DNA of 26,896 bases from an uncultured Bacilli bacterium (GTDB taxonomy: Bacteria; Bacillota_I; Bacilli_A; RF39; UBA660). Shown piece after piece: positions 22,808 through 26,896 of the stretch. Below the pieces are notes generated by a model, which was given only the letters and a program-made list of their open reading frames with translations, was not told the DNA's origin and did not search any database. Location of the stretch: positions 1-26,896 of the forward strand of contig CANQOH010000016.1 in NCBI GenBank assembly GCA_947625425.1, in the 5' to 3' direction. Within the stretch, counting starts at the first letter, position 1. Every line of letters starts with the position of its first letter. A program made the position numbers and the translations under genes.

Positions 22808-24808
22808 TTAAATTTCCCCATAAAAAGACATCGTAAATTCTTTATCTGACTCAGATATAGTAAAATCTCCATTGTCTATATCTGATTTATTAATATATAA
22901 TTTGTTTTTATCTACTAGATTTTGCAAAATTTTTTTCTTATCATCTGTTGATAATTTATTGAATAAGTCATCTATTTCTTCAAGTTCTTTTCTTGTAACA
23001 TGAGAAATTATTCTATCATCAGAATAAATCTCATTTTTCAAACTATCTATTTCTTCGGCTGTGGATTCTTGAATTTTTTTAATTAAACTTTGAGAATTTT
23101 CTAATAATTCACAGTATACAAATGATCCACCCGAGTTCCAATTAACTTCTTTTGAAATTCCTGTTTGATCTCCATCTATAACATTTTTTAATCTGCTTAT
23201 TTCCTTATCAATATGATCATCTAATTGTTCAATCAAAATATATTTTCTATTCATTTTATGAGCAACAGCACCAGTTGTTCCGGTTCCTGCAAAAAAATCC
23301 AAAATAATATCATTAGGCTTTGTTACCATTTTAATTATCCTGTACAAAATCTTTTCTGGCTTTTTACCATTTTCTAATGTTACATTTCCTTCTTTTGAAA
23401 TAGCACCTGATGTTTTAATATCTTGCCAAAAATCGCATGGGTTTTTATAAATATTTTCATCAGCAAAAACAACTCTTAGTCTTGGTGATTTTGTATCTGC
23501 ATTATAATCAGTAATATAAAAGAATAAAACATTCTCATTTGATAGAGCACATGCTATATCCTGATTATAATTTTTTCCTATTCGTTTTACAAGTTTGAAT
23601 AAACTATCAGAACCACAAGTTTTTATTATTCTAAATGAGTTATTAAAACACCACTCCTCAATTTCCTTAGCTTCTTTTAAATTTAACTCATTTATTTTTT
23701 CTTTTAATGATTTCTTTTTTACATTTTTTAAAATAGATAATGCTTCTTGGACATCTTCATCTGTTTTATTCTCTTTTTCTGATATTTCAATTAATTTTTT
23801 TCTAGATGATTCTTCAAAATTTTCTAAATATATATTATTTTCATTATCCCATTCATTTGTTTTGTATTTGTCAATTTCTTCAAATCCTTTAAAGTCAGGC
23901 ATTTTATAAAATAAAATATATTCTTTAAGTTTTGGAAACCTTATTTTTGCATGACTCATTTTAACACCGGTTGCTTCACTCATTTTAACAGCAATACAAT
24001 TAACAAAATTTCTTACATCAAAAATTTCATCACATAAAACTTTTAAATATGCTTGTTCATTATCATCACATTGAATAAAAATACTACCATCATTTTTTAA
24101 CAGTCTTTTTGCTACTTCTAGTCGATTTTTCATAAATGTAAGCCATGAACTATGATTAAATTTATCGTTATATCCGAAACTATCGTTGCCAGTATTATAT
24201 GGAATATCAATATATATACATTTGATTTTGCCCTCATATTTTTCTAATAACGAATATAGAGCTATCAAATTATTCCCCTTTATTACTAAATTATCATTTT
24301 CAAATTTTATCTTTCTTTCTGTTCCATCTTTAGAATATCTACATGCATTCCCTAAAACTTTTGGACTTAACATTCTAGTGATTTCATCACTCGCAATGGT
24401 TTCATTATAAAATATTTCATCTCTCTTTTGATCCTCTTTTGTTTGACCACCCTCAAGTACGCAGTCTTTGTATGGAAAATCTAAAACTACATCATTGTTT
24501 TTTAATATAAATTTATTGTCACTAGATAAACCAATTTTATTAGCATAAATTGTATAGCTATCTGGTAAAAATTCCTTTGATTCTATAAACCATGCAAATC
24601 CTTGTTTATCAAAAACATAGCAATCATTTACTTTAATAAAAAAATACTTTTCTACTTCCGAATCACTCATTAATAATTTTATTAAATCTGAGTTCATAGT
24701 CATTGCATCTGCATAAACTGAAGTTTTTAGAAGTTTGCCATCATCCGATACATATTTTTCATTTGACACAAGAAGTTCTGCTACTTTAGAATAAATATTT
24801 GTTTTCAT
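22808..24808 (-). CDS. mod: Type III DNA methyltransferase subunit Mod (N6-adenine, beta class)
   Basis: Recognises the target and methylates adenine. 666 residues. Motif IV comes first (CIYIDIPYNTG, residues 198-207) and motif I later (LDFFAGTGTTG, ending at 513), the beta-class order of type III Mod enzymes. The long segment between them, about 300 residues, is the target-recognition region and shows no match I can name. The catalytic motif is DIPY rather than the common DPPY. The N-terminal part includes FAWFIESKEF and the C-terminus is a helical domain that joins Mod dimers or Res. The start is ATG 24808 behind GGAGGTACAA; an upstream ATG at 24826 gives six more residues but lacks a site. 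It begins the R-M operon. Confidence 0.93.
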   Translation of the reverse strand: MKTNIYSKVAELLVSNEKYVSDDGKLLKTSVYADAMTMNSDLIKLLMSDSEVEKYFFIKVNDCYVFDKQGFAWFIESKEFLPDSYTIYANKIGLSSDNKFILKNNDVVLDFPYKDCVLEGGQTKEDQKRDEIFYNETIASDEITRMLSPKVLGNACRYSKDGTERKIKFENDNLVIKGNNLIALYSLLEKYEGKIKCIYIDIPYNTGNDSFGYNDKFNHSSWLTFMKNRLEVAKRLLKNDGSIFIQCDDNEQAYLKVLCDEIFDVRNFVNCIAVKMSEATGVKMSHAKIRFPKLKEYILFYKMPDFKGFEEIDKYKTNEWDNENNIYLENFEESSRKKLIEISEKENKTDEDVQEALSILKNVKKKSLKEKINELNLKEAKEIEEWCFNNSFRIIKTCGSDSLFKLVKRIGKNYNQDIACALSNENVLFFYITDYNADTKSPRLRVVFADENIYKNPCDFWQDIKTSGAISKEGNVTLENGKKPEKILYRIIKMVTKPNDIILDFFAGTGTTGAVAHKMNRKYILIEQLDDHIDKEISRLKNVIDGDQTGISKEVNWNSGGSFVYCELLENSQSLIKKIQESTAEEIDSLKNEIYSDDRIISHVTRKELEEIDDLFNKLSTDDKKKILQNLVDKNKLYINKSDIDNGDFTISESDKEFTMSFYGEI

Positions 24809-24831
24809 TTGTACCTCCATTTTCATTTATA

Positions 24832-24837
24832 ATTATA
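24832..24837 (-). promoter_or_regulatory. -10 box of the type III R-M operon
   Basis: A perfect TATAAT on the minus strand, 23 bases before the mod ATG. No good -35 box lies 17 bases upstream, so transcription may be weak or activator-dependent. Confidence 0.5.
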
Positions 24838-24859
24838 TCATATCATAAAAATCCTTTTA

Positions 24860-24872
24860 TTGTTTGAAACAA
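24860..24872. repeat. Palindrome TTGTTTGAAACAA in the mod promoter region
   Basis: A 6-1-6 inverted repeat centred about 31 bases upstream of the mod -10 box, where the -35 region would end. It could bind a regulator; the basis is position and symmetry only. The stretch from here to 25010 otherwise shows no feature beyond AT-rich sequence. Confidence 0.4.
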
Positions 24873-25010
24873 CTTATTTTCTTTATATATGTTCATATTT
24901 ATTTTAATTATTTCTTTGGAATTTTGTAACTTTTTATATTATTTAATAATATTAAAATGACACAATATACTAGCCCTTCTTCACAAAATACATATTCATC
25001 GTTTATTTAA

Positions 25011-25919
25011 CTACTTATTAAACTCTGGCATCTCAAGTACTAACCTCTTAGGTTTATCTTGGTCTTCGGTGTACTTAAGCCATTTATCTTCTCTTACTCT
25101 ATCGATTGTATCTAAGTCATGTTGATATTTTAGGAGTGATATTTCTTTAGCATAGGAATCTTCTTTTTTACTAGTTCTTTCTTGACCTTTTAATAATAAA
25201 GATCTATATCCATCACTAAGTAATGAATTAGTATATTTAGTATATAGTTCATTTGAATCATCTAAGTCATTATTACCGATATCTATTTTATATACTTTTG
25301 ATAATAATTTAACTGTATCTTGATATGATAAACCTTCATATAACATAATATAACCTGTCATATTAAATGATTCACCACATGCAAAACAACGACCTAGTCC
25401 TACTCCATTACTAATACCTAGTGATGGACTTTTTTCTCTATGAAACTGACAAGTAAATAAATATGAATCTAGAGAATATGGTTTTATTTTAGGATTAGTA
25501 TTATTAGTATATACTAAATGAGTTAATGAACATTCTTCTTGTAAGTATTGTTTTAATGTTTTAGGAACAATACTTTCTTCTAGTAGTTTTAATAATTTAG
25601 TATAATCTGCTAATACAGATGTTATTTGTTCTAACCATGCTCTTTTATTATCTCTAGTAGTTATATATTCTTCTTTATCTTTTTCATTTTCTTTTTGTCT
25701 TAATATATAACTATATAATCTTACATATTCATACCAGTCTAAATAAGCTCTTTTTTTCATAAGAACTACTTCTTTAATTACTTTTTTTATTACTTCATAA
25801 TCTTCTAAAGTTAAACCAGTACTATGTAAGTAATAGTAGTATTTATTTAATTCTTGATTATACATTTCAAGTAATTCATAATCACTTATTTCATAATCTT
25901 TTTCTTCTAATATTTCCAT
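25011..25919 (-). CDS. CHC2 zinc-finger protein without primase catalytic domain
   Basis: 302 residues. Residues 157-181 read C-x2-H-REKSPSLGIS...C-x2-C (CQFH and CFAC), followed by GESFNMTGYIMLYEGLSYQDTVKLLSKVY. This is the CHC2 zinc-binding domain of DnaG-type primases, including the conserved REKSPS stretch and the helix after the last Cys. DnaG would next carry a Toprim core, but only about 120 more residues follow with no Toprim motif (no E-G-x-x-D). The N-terminal 130 residues are helical and unlike DnaG. So it is a CHC2-only protein, perhaps a DNA-binding or replication accessory factor. It follows the 262-residue gene by 25 bases, in the same operon. Arginine codons include CGT, as in host genes. 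Confidence 0.78.
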   Translation of the reverse strand: MEILEEKDYEISDYELLEMYNQELNKYYYYLHSTGLTLEDYEVIKKVIKEVVLMKKRAYLDWYEYVRLYSYILRQKENEKDKEEYITTRDNKRAWLEQITSVLADYTKLLKLLEESIVPKTLKQYLQEECSLTHLVYTNNTNPKIKPYSLDSYLFTCQFHREKSPSLGISNGVGLGRCFACGESFNMTGYIMLYEGLSYQDTVKLLSKVYKIDIGNNDLDDSNELYTKYTNSLLSDGYRSLLLKGQERTSKKEDSYAKEISLLKYQHDLDTIDRVREDKWLKYTEDQDKPKRLVLEMPEFNK

Positions 25920-25944
25920 AATAAAACCTTCTTTAATTTTATAT

Positions 25945-26733
25945 TTATTTCATACTGATACCAGTATTAGTTTGAAATTGGTTTTGATAAAAAGTTAATA
26001 ATTCTGTAGTACGATCTTGCATAGCTTGTTCTTCTTCAGGATTAGTATCACCAGTTAGAGATACATATTCTTTATGAATATCTAAATATCTTTGACGATC
26101 TTTAAGTACTACTTGTTTTAATTTTGATTTTATATAATTTAAAGTATCTTGATCTTTAGTAAGTTTTGTTAACGTGATTAAGGCTTCGCTTTTACCCATA
26201 TAAATATTTTCTAAAGCTTTACATCTGATAATAGTTTCTGCTAAAGCTAAGGAAGATGTAAATAACTTAGATAAAGATGAATAATTAATATATAAAACAA
26301 AATGAATTTTTAAAGATAAATTATTAGTATTTATTAAATGTTCTAAATAAGAACTATATAAGTTATGAGATACTAAATATCTTTTAAATTCTAATGATTG
26401 TTCTTCAGTATTAACACGAGAACATAATATATCTAGAACTCTATTTCTTAAAGTATCTTCTCTAGTAGCAATAAAGTATAAAGCATTTCTTGGCGTATTA
26501 TATGAATTTTTTAAAGCTTCAGATACTAGATGTTTATATAAAGGTCTTTTAAAGGTATAAGCATAATAAAGCTTAGGACGATAATCAAAATCTTTATTTG
26601 TTAATAAAGCATTATCAACAATATTAAAATCAATAGTATTGCTTTGATCTTTTAAAACCATATCTAAAGATACTAAGAAATTAGATACATCATTATTGGT
26701 TATATAAGTACATAATCGATTAGTAATATTCAT
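25945..26733 (-). CDS. Unknown 262-residue helical protein upstream of the CHC2 gene
   Basis: No family recognised. The protein is helical, with many charged and aromatic residues, no signal peptide and no obvious catalytic motif. A pattern of repeated helices (PLYKHLVSEALKN, DTLRNRVLDILCSRV, SLEFKRYLVSHNLY) suggests a helical repeat scaffold. The C-terminus is polar and Gln/Thr-rich. The start is ATG 26733 behind GGAGAG; GTG 26742 lies within the ribosome-binding region. It has a good promoter and is co-transcribed with the CHC2 gene, so the two may act together, perhaps with DNA. Confidence 0.68.
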   Translation of the reverse strand: MNITNRLCTYITNNDVSNFLVSLDMVLKDQSNTIDFNIVDNALLTNKDFDYRPKLYYAYTFKRPLYKHLVSEALKNSYNTPRNALYFIATREDTLRNRVLDILCSRVNTEEQSLEFKRYLVSHNLYSSYLEHLINTNNLSLKIHFVLYINYSSLSKLFTSSLALAETIIRCKALENIYMGKSEALITLTKLTKDQDTLNYIKSKLKQVVLKDRQRYLDIHKEYVSLTGDTNPEEEQAMQDRTTELLTFYQNQFQTNTGISMK

Positions 26734-26761
26734 AATATACACTCTCCAAGACTTGGTTGTT

Positions 26762-26790
26762 ATTATATTATTAAATGAAAATTAAAGCAA
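26762..26790 (-). promoter_or_regulatory. Promoter of the 262-residue/CHC2 operon
   Basis: TTGCTT (26785-26790) and TATAAT (26762-26767) on the minus strand, 17 bases apart. Confidence 0.75.
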
Positions 26791-26794
26791 ACTA

Positions 26795-26824
26795 AAATAA
26801 GTAATCATAAATGATTACTTATTT
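26795..26824 (-). terminator. Terminator of the gene cut by the right edge
   Basis: AAATAAGTAATCA pairs with TGATTACTTATTT over 13 bp with a 4-base loop; a T-rich stretch follows on the minus strand. The stem includes the stop codon of the gene at the right edge. Confidence 0.78.
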
Positions 26825-26896
26825 TTCAGAGCGTTGACAAAGTCAATTGCTCTTTTCTTTTTAAAAAATATATTATATAATTTATTTGTAAGGTTG
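26815..26896 (-). CDS. C-terminal end of an unidentified gene (5' part beyond window)
   Basis: An open frame enters from the right edge and ends in TAA at 26815-26817; 26 residues are visible, basic in character and ending KRAIDFVNALKNK. The frame is open through the whole visible stretch and a strong terminator overlaps the stop codon, which together support a real gene end. Too little is visible to name it. Confidence 0.6.
   Translation of the reverse strand, partial: NLTNKLYNIFFKKKRAIDFVNALKNK

Larger units (their letters stand above)
15912..24837 (-). other. Probable acquired defence island
   Basis: Seven genes and their promoter form a block that differs from both flanks. Its arginines are largely AGA, with AGG in the smallest gene, whereas CGT is common in the genes on either side; intergenic gaps are less regular. 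The content is a type III restriction-modification operon, a NERD nuclease-like gene and three HEPN-like genes. No integrase, transposase or flanking direct repeats could be seen by eye, so the limits are approximate. Confidence 0.6.

Noticed and set aside
15770..25010. Integrase, transposase, attachment repeats or CRISPR array around the island
   Set aside because: None could be found by reading both borders; no regularly spaced repeats exist in the window.
1744..26742. GTG or other early starts three to nine codons upstream in many genes (2184, 3259, 5949, 9321, 13109, 26742)
   Set aside because: These codons lie in or at the edge of the Shine-Dalgarno sequence of the next start codon, which is correctly spaced, so they are ribosome-binding site bases rather than starts.
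1..26896. Use of the Mycoplasma code (TGA as Trp), considered because of the very low GC
   Set aside because: Trp residues at conserved positions are TGG, and several genes end in TGA exactly where the next gene starts (for example 11039 and 12900).

Overview
The window is very AT-rich DNA with tightly packed genes, all of them on the minus strand. The genes use strong GGAGG/AGGTG ribosome-binding sites, TTGNNN-17-TATAAT promoters and short hairpin+T terminators. TGA appears as a stop and TGG codes Trp, so the standard bacterial code applies rather than the Mycoplasma code. A T-box leader on aspS, a DUF3592-like membrane protein and a heterodimer-type ABC exporter fit a low-GC Bacillota, most likely a lineage of uncultured gut Bacilli. 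No tRNA, rRNA, CRISPR array or transposase was seen.

Reading in the direction of transcription (right to left): the right end holds the tail of an unidentified gene, then a two-gene operon of an unknown 262-aa helical protein and a protein with a CHC2 primase-type zinc finger but no primase core (25.0-26.8 kb). Next comes a probable acquired defence island (15.9-24.8 kb). It begins with a type III restriction-modification operon (mod, res and an unknown 220-aa gene) closed by a strong terminator. After this come a membrane-anchored NERD nuclease-like gene and three overlapping genes that look like HEPN proteins. Two of these carry an Rx4H ribonuclease-type motif and the largest is preceded by a G7 tract in its ribosome-binding site. 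This NERD plus triple-HEPN cassette is the best candidate for an undescribed system.

From 15.8 kb leftward the host-style genes resume. They are a transglutaminase-like gene; a five-gene operon of uncharacterised helical proteins, one ending in a possible RelE-like domain (10.7-15.1 kb); an MccF/LD-carboxypeptidase-like S66 gene; aspS behind an Asp-specific T-box with a small EF-hand-like gene after it (6.9-10.6 kb); a group of membrane and anchored proteins of unknown role (3.9-6.8 kb); an NT5C-type HAD nucleotidase; a second S66 gene; and a MarR regulator with the degenerate half of a heterodimeric ABC exporter, cut by the left edge.

A recurring annotation trap here is that the GTG inside the Shine-Dalgarno sequence (GAGGTG) is in frame with the gene, so the longest reading frame begins three or so codons too early. 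Starts below have been moved to the codon that the ribosome-binding site supports.
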